In this document: piece by piece, positions 1 to 11,789 of the stretch | Layout of the letters: each line of letters opens with the position of its first letter | Numbering within the stretch: the stretch's first letter is position 1 | Source: Nageia nagi | Taxonomy: Eukaryota > Pinophyta | NCBI GenBank assembly: GCA_050084985.1 | Contig: JBITNC010000001.1 | Span: forward strand, 133,672,001 to 133,736,000 | Reading direction: 5' to 3' | Length of the DNA stretch: 64,000 bases | Translations under genes and position numbers: made by a program | Notes under the pieces: model-generated | Told to the model about the DNA's origin: nothing | The model's database searches: none | The model's input: the letters and a program-made list of their open reading frames with translations, nothing else

Positions 1-450
1 TTATCAAAACACGAGTCTAGTGGAAATTTCTTTCAATCTTTTAGGGTTATTGGATATAATTTATTATGAACCTATTACATCTTTTAAATGTTAAAGATAC
101 TTCCAAATAAATAAATTTATTAATAAATATGTAGTGATATGGATCCAAAATTAACAAAGGATGAATTTATATAAATGCTACTTAGGACTTAAAAATACGA
201 TCCCTAACTTGGTAAATGTAGTTTTATAATCTTCATAAGTCCTATTACCCTAGTATGTTTTTCAATAATGAATCTAATTTGAATTCATAATATACAAGAA
301 GAATGTTTCAGCAAGATGAATTTTCATTATTCTGGTAAGAAAATGATCAACCTTAGTACCTTTAGAATACAAGACAACTCATGATTATCCTTGAATTCCT
401 AGTCTTTAATTTTGATTAAAGATTGATAACTCTTAGTAATACTATATATA

Positions 451-486
<36 letters not shown>

Positions 487-719
487 TAATATATATTTAA
501 AAAAAAAGAGGAGATAAAAGTAAATCTATTATAGGGATTGTTATTATTAACATTAACCCTAAATTCTTGTAGATGGATAAGTACATTTATATATACTAAG
601 TAAACCTAATGTTCATAGGACACACATATAATATTTAATAAGGAAAGAAAAGGTTATTGAATTATTTGATAAATATTAAGGATCCTTGAGTGTTAAAGGG
701 ATCAAGATGGGATCAAATG
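1..719. repeat. Dispersed repeat copy A (matches 51963-52658)
   Basis: This stretch aligns base for base, with scattered substitutions, to 51963-52658 in the same orientation. The match ends abruptly at 719, where copy B is cut by the LTR that starts at 52657. It carries a TA/CATA microsatellite near 440-492, and copy B has a pure AT tract at the equivalent place. No coding domain is recognised. It may be the inner part of a long LTR of the gypsy element that follows, because it lies immediately upstream of that element's primer binding site. That is an inference, and a plain dispersed repeat is the alternative. Confidence 0.75.
440..492. repeat. TA / CATA microsatellite
   Basis: Alternating TA followed by several tandem CATA units and TA again. 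The equivalent position in the second copy of the surrounding repeat (about 52402-52448) is a pure AT tract, so the two copies have evolved different repeat compositions. Confidence 0.9.
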
Positions 720-1983
720 GGGTTAGTGAAATGAGAAGTACCTAAGACTTATTTTTCCATGAACAAGGAAAGAGGAAAGACTTGGAGTCAGTTAGGATCA
801 ATAATAGTTGATTAAGTTTTTAAGATGTGGGCTTAATGGTAAACCTTAACAATTATCCATAAATATCTAGTATATCTTATAATGTAATATATGGTAGTAA
901 ACTCAACAATGACCCAAATGAAAGACAAAAACCTAATAGAATCAATCTGACCAAAAAGGAAACTTTTGGATGGATTTTATAGTGAAGATGATATGGAATA
1001 TTCATTAGTTAAACCTTCCTAGCTTAATGAAATTCTAAAAGAATATTCCTTGAGTATGGACCACTTCACACCTCACTTCCTTAATAGTAGTAGCTAACTT
1101 TAGTGTCATCTCAAGGCATATTACTAAACATTAGTATGAGAAATTTTATAAAGTTGTATTAATTATGCAAAACCATGCATATAGGATATTTATAGAACTA
1201 CATATCTCTTGTAACTTCTTAAATAAGTTATTTTGAGTCTTCCTGCATATGATATGGTATCATTAGGTCATGGGTGGCTTTTATTTTATATCCATGCCTA
1301 CAATTTATTAGATTATACAAATCACTTGAGGGTATTATTTTGATACCCATGGCTCCCCAAGATATGGGCATAAGGATGCTAAATTCCATGGTATGCCTAG
1401 CTGATAGATATGGGAAGGCTAGTGTCTCATATCACATGAGTATAGTAGTTGATTAGACTATGGTTACTAGGTGAAGGTACTTTAGTATTCATACTAATTG
1501 TAGTTAAGCACATAGGAGTATGACAATTATTGCATAGGCAATGATGTTTCCCTCTCATAAAGAAGTTTGCCTAAGAAAAAATATCTAATCATGTGAGTTA
1601 GAGGGTTATCATTAGGTGAAGATGTGTAACCTAATGGATGTACATTCTCTCAAATGATATGGACCCTAAGTAGGAAACCACTACATCATGTCCAAAATAT
1701 TTGTTCCACAATTTGTGAAGTGAAAATGGTGGGGTCACATTTAAGGCTTCTCCTCAAAGGGATGAGCATTATGGAGTAAATACTATAATAGATTTAATTA
1801 GGGTTGGATAATTCAAACTTTATCTAATCTTGTCATGTGGGTGCTGACTAGCTAGAAGCATTGACAAGCTCATGTAGATCACCTAAATCCATTCCTATAT
1901 CTTTCAAGTATGTAAACTAAATAAAAAAAGTTAGGTTTCAAATTTAGGGTTTTGGATGTTTAGAATAAGAGTATCAGTTACAC
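720..1983 (+). repeat. Putative 5' LTR remainder of the chromovirus
   Basis: No ORF with recognisable similarity is present. The segment ends in ttaca immediately before a primer binding site (tggtatcagagt at 1984), as the end of a 5' LTR should. I could not align it with the visible part of the 3' LTR (6764 onward). Either the LTRs are longer than 2 kb and different parts are visible, or one end has been rearranged. The LTR start is not located. Confidence 0.45.
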
Positions 1984-1995
1984 TGGTATCAGAGT
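1984..1995 (+). other. Primer binding site (initiator tRNA-Met type), chromovirus
   Basis: tggtatcagagt differs at one base from the canonical plant PBS complementary to initiator tRNA-Met (tggtatcagagc). It sits one base after a CA that would end the 5' LTR, and gag follows on the same strand. Confidence 0.8.
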
Positions 1996-2059
1996 GTCAA
2001 GCTCAAACTCTTAAGCCTATGGTCCATAATTCTTTTGCTATAAGAGTTTAGGAAGTCAA

Positions 2060-3450
2060 GATGAGTATGCTTGATCCTAATAATAATACCATTTGTTGGA
2101 CTTAGATTATGGAAATTCTAATATGTGTAACAAGAGCTTCAATCAACCAATAATAAGGTGCTAAAAATGGCCTTCCCATGAATGCCAATACCAAGACAAG
2201 CCAAAGAAATGTTAGGGGTCAAAATGCAAATGGTAGGGGCTAAAATGTCAAAAATAGAATAATGCAGAATGTAAATAGTAGGGTTCCCAAGAATGAGAAT
2301 GATATTTCTTCAAGTCATTCCATTCAAAAAAACAAAGGATAAGAAGCCATCATGATATTACAAGAGCAGGTGGCAGAGCAGTAAGAATAATAAGTAATCT
2401 ACTAAATCCAAGGGTTGAACCTCCAAGAGAAGAAATTATTCTAGAAGAAGCAAGACCTGAAGGGATGGATGCCCAAATCCAAGAAAGAATTGAATAAGAA
2501 TTTGAAGTAGATTTGAAGAAAGCTCAAATTCTAAAATTTAATGGTAAACAAAAAGGAAAATAAGTAGAAGTATGGTTAGAAGAATTAAAAACCTACTTTT
2601 CAATGAAAAACTTATCTCCAAAGACCAATAGAGTATGGGCTACCTACAATTTTCAAGATGTTGCTCTAGAATGGTGGAATGCATATAAGATTGAGCACAA
2701 GTTAAAATACCTAAAGTGGTTAGAATTTATTATAGCATTCTGCAAGTGATCCATTTCTCAAGTGTACTATGATATAAATTATCAAGAATACTATATGTTT
2801 CAGCAAGGATCCATGTTATCATCAAAGATTTATAAAACTTCTTAAGTATGTACTAGAAAATGAGAATCATATGAATGTGCATATATTCCTATGGGGTTAG
2901 ATCCTAAGATTAAAACTATGGTAAATATATTGAATCCCAAAATGCTTAAGGAGGCATATGACCTTGCAAAAAGGGAAGAAAGTAATTTAGGAATCAAAAA
3001 TACCTTTGTAAACTATAAACTTTTGAATGAAAAAGATAAATAAATCCATTGGAAGAATCATAGTATAGAGCATAAAGCACATTAGATAAGCAATAAGGAA
3101 TATAATTATGGTTACAAGGATGGTAATCACTCTAGATTTGAAAAGAAATCATTTAGGAACAAAGGTTTTAAGAAGAAGAATTTCCAAAGGAAGAATCAAT
3201 AATTTCATAAGCAAAATTAGAATCCCAAATATAAAAACCAAGGTTTCAAAAACCATGGTCAGGGATTTCCAGAGTAAAGAGGCAACTAGAATACATTAAG
3301 AGATAAATTTCTTGAATAAAATAAAGCTCCTCAAGATGGATACTAGAACTATGATGGATCTCATTATGCCAATCAATATCCTATAAGGATAGATCTACCC
3401 AAAGAGCATCAAATATTTTCAACTAATAGATCAAGAAAAAATAAAGGAAA
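2060..3450 (+). pseudogene. Gag pseudogene, chromovirus
   Basis: Translated in pieces, the part around 2517-2990 shows the retrotransposon gag core: a KILKFNGK-like opening, VWLEELKTYF, a DVALEWWNAY tryptophan motif, and MGLDPKIK followed by an alanine- and glutamate-rich helix (LKEAYDLAKREES). Gag would build the virus-like particle. The downstream part (about 3060-3450) is rich in Asn, Lys and Gln with no intact CCHC knuckle that I can see. In-frame TAG and TAA codons break it repeatedly, several where Gln would be expected. The start near 2060 is only a guess from the first ATG after the PBS. Confidence 0.7.
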
Positions 3451-3464
3451 AGCCACACCTCTCA

Positions 3465-3780
3465 AAATCCCTAGTAAAATGTCAGATTAATCTTTTAAGA
3501 TTTTGATATATTATGGTGATACATATAGTTTTATTTCAAATTACTTAGTGAAGGACATGTCAACGGTACCATAAGTTTTGGCAAATGGGTGGCAAGTGAA
3601 GTTTGGATTAGATCAAAAATACCCTATTAGAAAATGATAGGGATATTGAACTATAATTACCCAAAGGATCCATGGTGTGGGATTTGTATATGGTTCCCCT
3701 ATCCTCTTATGATATCATCTTAGGCATGGATTGGTTGATGGCCCACAAAGATTTGATTGAATTTTAAGAAATATGGATAG
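3465..3780 (+). pseudogene. Aspartic protease pseudogene, chromovirus
   Basis: The strand reads a degenerate retropepsin. The segment around 3500-3560 (YYGDTYSFISNYLV) corresponds to the DSGATHSFIS active-site region with the catalytic triad altered. The end at about 3710-3740 reads YDIILGMDWL, the very conserved closing motif of gypsy proteases. Stops interrupt it. The protease would release the Gag-Pol products. Confidence 0.75.
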
Positions 3781-4009
3781 AATACATTGATGTATCTCAA
3801 AATTAATATAGGATGTTCAATGATTAAGGATCTTTTGAACCCTATTTGATCATAACCGTGCAAGTTAAAAGAAATATTAGAAAATGGGAGATGATTTATA
3901 GAGTCAAGGTTAAGGAAGTGGAACAAGAGGATAAAAAGGTAGATTTGTTAAAGAAGTACTTGGTGTTAAGAGAATAAAAAGATTTATTCTATAAATATTT
4001 ATCCAAATT

Positions 4010-4860
4010 ACCCCCAAAGAGAGAATTTGACTTCTCAATAGATTTAGTACCAATATCTAAACCTATTTCTAGAACGCCATATAGAATGAACACCATTAAG
4101 ATGCAAGAGTTTAATGTACAATTGCAAGATTTGTTAGAAAAAGGGTAGATAAAACCAATTGTATCACCATGGAGTACTCCTATGTTATTTGTGAAAAAGA
4201 AATATGGAACTTTGAGGTTGTGTATTGATTACAAGATGTTGAACAAGGTCACCATCAAGATAGGTATCCTTTACCTAGGATTGATGACTTATTTGATCAA
4301 CTCAAAGATGTTGCTATTTTCTCCAAGATAGATATGAGATCAAGATAATATCAACTAAGAATTAAGTGATCAAACACCCATAAAATAGCTTTTAAAACTA
4401 ATTTTGCACACTACGAGTTTGTTGTATTAATTTTTTGGTTAATGAATGCCCCTAAAACATTCATGAACTTGATGAATAGTGTTTATTGGGAATACCTAGA
4501 CAAGTTTATGTTAGTATTTTTAGATGATATCCTCATCTACTCAAAGAATAAGGAAGAACATAATTATCATATAAGATTAGCTCTAGAGGTGTCAAGAAGA
4601 AATATATTATATGGAAAACTATCAAATGTGACTTTTATGTTTTCCAAATTCAGTATCTAGATCACATCATCTTTATAGAAGGAATTTAAGTTGATCCTAA
4701 GAAAGTGGAAGCAATAATGAGTTAGCCTACAAAAAAAAATGTGATTGAAGTAAGGATTTTTATGGGATTAATTGGGTACTATCAAAGGTTTTTCAAATAT
4801 TTCTCAAATATAGCTAATCCCATCACTAGTATCCAAAAGAATAAGGTATTCAAATAGATA
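4010..4860 (+). pseudogene. Reverse transcriptase pseudogene, chromovirus
   Basis: Recognisable RT blocks occur in order: [46 protein letters not shown], a [14 protein letters not shown] block after a frame change, FSKIDMRS, then MNAPKTFMNLMN and VFLDDILIYSK at about 4508-4540. The catalytic YxDD is FLDD here, as in many plant chromoviruses. The frame changes near 4260, and stops occur where Gln or Tyr is expected. The later part (about 4660-4860) is the connection region with an IFMGLIGYYQRFF-like helix. Confidence 0.85.
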
Positions 4861-4899
4861 GAAAAGTGTGAAAAAGCTTTCACAACTTTGAAAGTAAGG

Positions 4900-5330
4900 C
4901 TTACCACAACACTAGCTCTCACTTTCCCTAACCCACATAGTGATTTTGCAGTATGCATGAATGCTTCACTAGAAGGTTTAGGTTGTGTGTTATCTCAAAA
5001 TGGAAATCTAGTAGCATATGAATTTAGAAAATTGAAAATACATTAGCTAAATTATGAAACTTATGATCTTGCATTGGAAGTAGTATTCCATGCACTCAAA
5101 ATATGGATAAATTATATTTTAGGAAAATCTTTCAAACTTGAAATAAATCACTAAAGTTTTAAGTACCTTTTTACTCAATTGAATCTAAATGCTAGACAAA
5201 GGTGATGGATGGAATTCCTAGCTAAATATAACTTTGGCATTGGATACATCAAAGTAAAGGAAAATAAATTCATATATGCTTTGAGTCATAGATGTGTAAA
5301 TTCCATGATAAGAAGTCAATTTGACTTACT
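4900..5330 (+). pseudogene. RNase H pseudogene, chromovirus
   Basis: After the RT connection, the sequence reads FAVCMNASLEGLGCVLSQNG, the gypsy RNase H opening in which the first catalytic Asp has become Asn (DASLEG to NASLEG). It continues with an NYETYDLALEVVFHALKIW helix and YNFGIGYIKVKENKFIYALS at the C-terminus. Three or more stops break it. The domain would remove the RNA strand during reverse transcription. Confidence 0.75.
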
Positions 5331-5479
5331 TGATTAAGTGAAAGTTTTGTAGCAAGAAGATCAGTATTGCAGATCAATCCAGGAAATGATTGGGAAAGGT
5401 ACCCCATCATCTCTACATTTCACTAAAAAAGATGGAATTTTATATTTTAAGGACAAACTATTCATCCTAAAGAATGGAA

Positions 5480-6110
5480 ATATGAGAAATTTAACTATAC
5501 AAGAAGCTCATTATCCCCCATATGTAGCATATATGGGAGGTACAAAGATGAAAGAAGACTTGAAATAAATATTTTATTGGAATGGAATGAAAAAGAACAT
5601 AGAACATCAACATATTAAAAGGTTAAGGTAGAACATCAACATGCAGCTCAATATATGTATCCACATGATGTTCCTACACAAAAATAACAAGTGATTTCAA
5701 TAGATTTTTTTGTTGGATTACCAAAAACCAAATTTCATCATGACTTAATTCTAGTATTGGTTGATAGATTAACCAAGGTAGCACATTTTATACCTAGTAA
5801 CACCATTAATGATGCCCTCACAATAGAAAATATGTATTCCCATGAAATATTTAGATTGCATGGATTTCCTAAGGTGATCATCTCAAATAGAGATTCCAAG
5901 TTCACCTCTATGTTTTGGAAATCATTGCATAAGGCATTGAGAATGAAATTAAATATGAGTTTATCATATCATCTAGAAATAGATGGGAAGATTGAATGAG
6001 TGAAAAGAGTCCTTGAGGATATGATTATAATGTATTATATAGAGAAAATGTATAAATACAAGGATTACCTATACTTAGTCAAATTTGCTTATAATAATGG
6101 ATGATATAAT
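5480..6110 (+). pseudogene. Integrase pseudogene, chromovirus
   Basis: An open stretch at 5691-5999 carries the integrase catalytic core: SIDFFVGLPK (first Asp), LVLVDRLTKVAHFIPS, and IISNRDSKFTSMFW (second Asp, normally SDRD). The Glu-containing NGQTERVN region has decayed to DGKIE and a stop. The N-terminal HHCC zinc region upstream (about 5495-5640) is scrambled by a local duplication of the words acatcaacat and aacatcaaca. Integrase would insert the cDNA. Confidence 0.8.
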
Positions 6111-6429
6111 TTGAGGCTCTCTATGGAAGGAGATTCAAGACTCCTTTATCTTGGAAAAATTACGAGGATAAGGTGATGATCCAACCTAAAATGTTAAAAA
6201 AAATGGATGAACAATTGAATTCCATTCAACAAAATTTGAAGGAAGCTACCAATTGACAAAAGAGTTATGTCAATCTCAAAAGAACTCCTCAAGAATTTGC
6301 TATGGGTGACAAACTATTCTTACAAGTTCAACCCATGAAAAGTGCCATAAATTCAACTAAATTAAATCCCTAATTTGTTGTTCCATTTTAAATTATCAAA
6401 AATAAGAGTCCAATTTCCTACAAACTTGC

Positions 6430-6695
6430 TTTACCACCAAGTTTGTCCAAAATGCATGATATCTTTCATGTCTCTCTATTGAGAGAGTATGTTGTTGATC
6501 CCTCTCATGTGTTGGATTTTTTTGATTTACAAATGTTAAATCCTTTGGATGTTAAAGTTCTCCTTGTTATAGAACTAAGAAATTGAGAGATTAATGAGTG
6601 TATAGTACAATGGGATAAGTATTATGAATTATCTTCCACTTGGAAAGTTGAATCCACCATGAGAAGATAATTTCCCTATTTGTTTTCTTGATTAT
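6430..6695 (+). pseudogene. Integrase tail with chromodomain, chromovirus
   Basis: Reads LPPSLSKMHDIFHVSLLREY (the conserved segment that links integrase to the chromodomain) and then a chromodomain-like block with VLLVIELRN, ECIVQWDKYYELSSTW and a closing MRR-FPYLF. In the family the chromodomain directs integration to heterochromatin. A TGA and a TAA lie inside it. The last codons end about 55 bases before the polypurine tract, the usual spacing in these elements. Confidence 0.75.
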
Positions 6696-6748
6696 ATGAA
6701 ATATTTTAAAACCTTTATGATTACATTGTTTTCTTTACCATGTTCCTT

Positions 6749-6763
6749 TTAAGGGGGGTAGTA
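6749..6763 (+). other. Polypurine tract, chromovirus
   Basis: ttaaggggggtagta directly precedes TGTAATGACCC, the start of the 3' LTR. Plus-strand DNA synthesis of the element would be primed here. Confidence 0.8.
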
Positions 6764-8010
6764 TGTAATGACCCACCCAATTACATTGTTTATACTTGAG
6801 TATTATCATGGATTTGAACGAGACTATGTTTAAATGATGCTATATAATGATAAGTTTTGAATAGAATTATGATTTATTTATTTTGGTTTGATGCTAGCTT
6901 TGAGATGTTTTGACACAATTCATAGGTTAAATCAATATGAAAAGTGTGGAAAAGACCCAAGGAACCAAACATGAATTAGTGACAGAGATGGAAGGGTAAG
7001 AGTGAGGAAATGATTGGCATTGATTCATTGATAAAACCTAATGACCATCATAGATCATGTAGTTACAAGGTAGAATAATTAATCATGAATGTTGATTTTT
7101 ATGATGAATGTGTATTTGTGGATGTGTATGGATTAATAATTTATCCTATAGATTGAGGAGACCATCATAGGTAAGATGTGTGATTGATTTCCTATTATGG
7201 ATTTTTGCAATTTTAAGTTGAAAAGGGAAGGCAAAGAATATCCTCTTCTTTTGAATTTGAATTTTTAGTTATAGTTTTTAGTAAAATGGAGTGAAATATA
7301 AAAAGTGGTAGGACTAATGTCACTTTGTGATGTTATAAGATATTTAATAGTTTATAAAAATAATTAAGGTATGACCTTACTTATTTTGTTTCCTTGTGTT
7401 AGGTATGGACAATAGTTGGCATTAATTTGTCAATTAATAAAAAATGTTCCAAGGTATTAAATGTCACTACAATTATCAACAACCTTAACAAAACCTACTA
7501 CAAAAATTATTAAAAGGATGAGTAGACATTCATTTGGACATATTTGCACCTCCTTGGCAATAAATAATGGTTTGTAACATTAGGAAAAACACCTATCTAC
7601 TATCTCATTATTATTATTCTCAAATATTTAGGTGTAGTGTTATGTGAAGAAGAAAATTCTCTCCCTCTCCAAGTCTAGGTGCATTCTTTTGCATTCTAGA
7701 CAATAAAGCTAAAATGCCTAGTTAAATTAGTCTTGCTTGATGTTAATTAATAAATTATGTAGAATGGGTATCTAATAAATGTTCATAGAATTAATTATTG
7801 ATAAGAATTCTTGTACCATTTTGAAGGGACTTATTAATTGATTTGTTTGACATATTGCATGTGATGGTTGGTACCTTGTCTTTTCTTTTAAAAGGTAAAG
7901 GAGTGAGATCTTATTATTTTTCTCTTTTTTAAAAAATAATTGGTAGGAAGTATCAAGTACAAATATGTATTCTAGTATATTGATGATCTTATTCAATTAA
8001 TTTTACTATG
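6764..8010 (+). repeat. 3' LTR start of the chromovirus (end not located)
   Basis: Starts TGTAATGACCCACCC after the polypurine tract, a common LTR opening in plant chromoviruses. The LTR end was not found: the sequence runs without a recognisable boundary into the PPR pseudogene at about 8020. No match to the visible sequence upstream of the PBS (720-1983) was seen by eye. Small ORFs here have no recognisable content. Confidence 0.5.
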
Positions 8011-8019
8011 GGAGTTCAT

Positions 8020-8443
8020 GCCTTGGAAGAGAACCAATATTACTTTACCTCACTCACAAATTCCTTTGGCTCTACTCCCTATTATGTCTTCTCATAGGTC
8101 TTTCATACATGGCTATGTGGTAACTTACAGCCATAATATTTGATGTAAAACCATTTTTACTACTCTTTAGTAGATTTCCAAACTTTTTTCTCAATCTTCC
8201 ATGAAGGTAAACACTGGTAACATATTGAAAAAGGTTTCAAAGTTCAAATGTTGTGCGTAGATATCCATTTTTTACGTCTACTACACACCATCGCTAAACA
8301 TTTCTTGACCCCTTGTGTATTTCCCCATGTTTGCATAGTTCCGTTGAGGCACTTTCAACCTTAACATATAATGTAAAGCCATTTCAACTATTCTTTGATG
8401 GATTTCCTACCTTCTTATTAAGATCTCATGATGATAGTAGAAC
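8020..8443 (-). pseudogene. PPR protein pseudogene, downstream part
   Basis: Read on the minus strand this continues the PPR pseudogene at 16951-17206. Just below 8439 it reads EIHQRIVE. Further on, in a second frame, come KVESAS and CKHGEIHK, and at about 8167-8086 KNGFTSNIMAVSYHIAMYE. These match the PLS-type pentatricopeptide consensus (EIHQR-KNGF-S-V-V-SALI-MYAKCG). Plant PPR proteins bind organellar RNA through such repeats. Frameshifts and stops make it a pseudogene. The copia target duplication (8439-8443) marks the exact point where the gene was split; the repeat-to-repeat reading resumes in frame on the other side. Confidence 0.75.
8439..8443. repeat. Target site duplication agaac, left of copia element
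   Basis: agaac here and at 16951-16955 flank the copia LTRs exactly, which fixes both ends of the element. Confidence 0.9.
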
Positions 8444-8945
8444 TGTTAAAATGTATAATGCATTATTGTAAAGGTTATGTAATAATATTCTATATAAGTT
8501 CACTAATACTTAAAGGTATCATTTTATTACCTTAAGTATTTAATTGAATATGATAATGTAACTTGTACTACACTCCATATCATGAGCATGCCCCTTGGGT
8601 AAAAGGATGTGCATATCATGCTTTTGTACATTGGATAAAAGGGTGATCCAAAGAGGGATTTTGGTCTATAAATAGAAGGCTCCTTGTTTGTGATCACACA
8701 CTAATTTAGGAAGAAAAGTTATGCTATAGGATAGTGCTTAAGAGTTGAGATTAGAAGGATTTTAAGAGATTCATATTTGTGAATGAAGTAAAGATCTAGT
8801 TAGGGGATGTACTCCTAGTTGGAGGAACCACTTACATCTTGTGTACCATAGTGAGATTGCTTTGTGAGTTTATTAGATGTGAATTGTGAGCTTTCATATG
8901 ATCTTGGGAGTTTATATTTGCCTATGTTATAGTTTATTTCTCTCA
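8444..8945 (+). repeat. 5' LTR of copia element
   Basis: Starts TGTTAAAATG and ends TCTCA. It aligns along its length with 16461-16950. A TATA box (tataaata, 8667-8674) lies mid-LTR, with a following tract that would hold the transcription start. Confidence 0.92.
8667..8674 (+). promoter_or_regulatory. TATA box in copia 5' LTR
   Basis: tataaata followed by gaaggctcc. The same motif is kept in the 3' LTR at 16672-16679. Position within the LTR suits the U3/R boundary. Confidence 0.6.
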
Positions 8946-8947
8946 AT

Positions 8948-8959
8948 TGGTATCAAATC
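8948..8959 (+). other. Primer binding site of copia element
   Basis: tggtatcaaatc lies two bases after the LTR end and matches the first eight bases of the initiator tRNA-Met PBS. The later bases have drifted. Confidence 0.75.
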
Positions 8960-11785
8960 TCCTTGGAGGCTCCTCTAAACATCCTTGGTGTTGAATCTCT
9001 TCTTCTACAAATTGGTTAACTTCATTCATTTTTACACCTCAATCCTTCATTGTTGAAGTAAAAATAATAAAAGGTATAATTACCTTTCTCCTTATTTATT
9101 TAATTAATGATAATAACATACATTGTGACATATGTTAGTTTATTTTATTACAAACTATGGTTGAAATAATGTTATAATGTATTTTTTTTTCTTATACTAA
9201 CTTCTTGTGTTAAATGCAATTTTCTTTAAATTGCTTAACATATTGTTATTTTTCTACTAAGGAGGTTAGTATATGAAAATTATAACCTTTTATATAAGTT
9301 ATTCATTCTTGAATAATAGAGAAAACTCTTAACCTACTTTTATATATAATTTTTTTTTTATCATATACAAGTTAGAATTTCTTTTTCAATAATGAATTGT
9401 TTTATGTTTCTAAAATATATTATATTATTATGGTTAAATATTAGTAGTAAAAAAAATGGTGGGGGGGGGGGGGGGGAGAAGAAGCCATTATGATTTCTAT
9501 TCAAAATCATTTTTCTTTTTGGTTAAACAATTTTAAAAAAATTAATTACAATGGAAATGTTTTGATTATTTTTCTCACAATTTTGGGTGACATTTTCCAA
9601 GCTAGTTGAGATCTCTAACCATAGCCACTCTTCATATAGGGTTAGTTCCTCACATAAGTTTTTTTTTCTTTCCTTCCTTCATTAGGCCTCTTTTCACTAC
9701 TCTATAGCCTTCCTTAGCTACATTCTCTCCTAGCCACTTTGACCCTCTTTCAAGCCTGGTAGATGGGTGCTGTAAATACCTTACCTAACCTGCATGTAAT
9801 ATGGACAACTTTCTCATGGCCCTAACTCAGCTGCATTCTCTCATAGCCAGTTTGACCACCCTTCTACTATCTCTCCTCTAAACAATCTCTATGCAATCTA
9901 AAATGTGAGTCTCACATGGCCCTTTTTTGGCTATTCTTCTACCCTTCTCCTCAACTAAACTACATTTGGCGATCTCCTTGCATAATGATTGCATGTCCCT
10001 TGTGTGGCTATTTTTTGACTTTGCATGGCCTCCTTTCACCTTACATGACCTCCTTGGCCATTGTTTCCTCATTGACCTCCCTATCCTCTCACATTGCCTT
10101 AAACCCCTAAACCCTCCTTCCTAAGCATATAATTTTTAAAAAAGTGAGGAGGTTTTTTTTTTTTTTAATTTTGGTTAATGCATTCAAATTTTTTGTTGTT
10201 GCTTTCAAGTCACTAAATGCACCTAAAAAGTAAACGTATACTTATTATGGTAGGCAATTAATTTTTCTTTGCTTACTTACAAGTCACTTCTTCCTATTTA
10301 ATGCACTTAGAAGCCTTATACTCCACATTTAAAGTATTATCATGATGAGTTTACTTACCTCTTTGAGGGCATTTAATTTCTTTTCTTTACTTTCAAGACA
10401 CTTCATTTAATAAATGCATTTACACTTCAAATTTAAACCATTGTCATTTAGAGTAAGTAGATTCATCATTACTCTTAAGTGATTTTTAAAAAAAAATGAG
10501 GCATTTTTTTAGTATGTTATTAAGTAAAATGAATATTTTTTACAAATTATTGGTTAATATGCATTAATTTTTTTTTATCACTATGACATTTTCTTTAAGT
10601 GATAATCAAATTATTAAGGATAAATTATTTTAAGGGGGAGATATTTGTGAATTTCTTTACTTAAAATTTTTAGATCCTTTATGATTAAAATACTTTTTTT
10701 ATCACTTATAAACTTTTATGTTTTGCAAATAATGCATATTTATTACTTAATTTTTTTTAATTCCTCTCTAAAATTAATGTTTCATGTTAAGAACTTAAAT
10801 TTTTATAATGCATGCTTATGATTAATACTTATGCTTAGTACTTAAACTTTTAAGTTAATAATGCATGCTTAGTACTTAATTTAAATGCTTAGGACTTAGA
10901 TTTTTTAAGTCGATGCATGCTTATTACTTAAAAATTTTAAGTTATAATGTAATTTACTTCTTTATGCAAAATGGACTTGTGCAAAATTATGAATGATGTA
11001 AAGATTTCCTTTAGGGGTTGGTAAACAAAACCCATTGGACATTTAGGTTTCAAATCTTGAATGGATGATGTTTTTACTTATGCTCTTTTACTTCATGTTT
11101 TGCATTTTGATTTATTTACTAATGCAATAAAAAATGCAAACATTGATATGAGCAACCCTCTAAAATGAACACATCCACATGTACATTCTATAACATGACT
11201 TGTTTAGGGAGCCATGAGGTGAGGATAGATGGACTAGAGCCTTTAAGTCTGATGATCCAAATGGTAAAAAGTCTATACTTCTCAATTGCCCCTAAGTTCT
11301 CTATTGGTCTATAAATAACTCCAATAAGTGGAAAGGCATGTGTGTAGTGATACCATATGTCCACACATGTATTCAATGATTATCCTAATAACCTAGGATG
11401 GTAACTTGAAACCTAATCAAGGTTAATAATTTGGTCGATCCAATAAATATCATAACCTTGAAAAATAGTAGGTACTTCTCCTTGTGAGAGTATAATACTA
11501 ACCAAGGTGAACTAGTTGAGGATTGGTAGTACTTGGGCTCCTCTTGTGTGGGCATCCATGTGAATGCCTAATTTATAGATAAGAAAACAAACCTCAACAA
11601 TGTCACTCTACATCTATGATTCTTTGTGATAACAAAAGTATTTGGGTACATGGGATGTATATTTGTGTTGTAAAATATTTGCACTTGTAAATCAAATAAA
11701 GCATGTATTAATTAATTAAATGTAACATATAATGTAGTTTATTAAACCACATGCTTATTATTTTTCACATTCACATGTAGTAAAT
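8960..11785 (+). other. Long non-coding leader of the copia element
   Basis: No domain is recognisable in any frame over 2.8 kb. Contents seen: a G run at about 9462-9478, a pyrimidine-rich block with loosely repeated words such as catggcc and tttgacc (9640-10120), and a block of direct repeats built on tgcatgcttagtacttaa (10790-10945). At 10632 the string aagggggagatatttgtg looks like a copia polypurine tract followed by an LTR start, which could mark an old inserted fragment. The overlapping small ORFs at 9878-10124 on both strands have no recognisable content. Confidence 0.5.
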
Positions 11786-11789
11786 AGAA

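Larger units (their letters stand above)
1984..6763 (+). mobile_element. Ty3/gypsy chromovirus, internal region (degenerate)
   Basis: PBS, gag, protease, reverse transcriptase, RNase H, integrase and a C-terminal chromodomain occur in the order typical of plant chromoviruses, followed by a polypurine tract and the TG start of a 3' LTR. Many in-frame stops and at least three frame changes show that it is dead. Among the elements here it looks one of the oldest: coding frames are broken every few hundred bases. The chromodomain places it among chromoviruses, and the position of that domain resembles the Tekay/Del or Reina groups, which I cannot separate by eye. Confidence 0.85.

Noticed and set aside
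9462-9478. Run of about 17 G
   Set aside because: A single homopolymer without flanking G-tracts for a structured quadruplex cluster. Could partly be a sequencing or assembly error.
10099-10114. Telomere-like words (aaacccctaaaccct)
   Set aside because: Only about two imperfect units inside a pyrimidine-rich block. Too short to be an interstitial telomere.
9878-10124. Overlapping ORFs on both strands
   Set aside because: Low-complexity pyrimidine-rich DNA opens frames on both strands. No domain or conserved partner.
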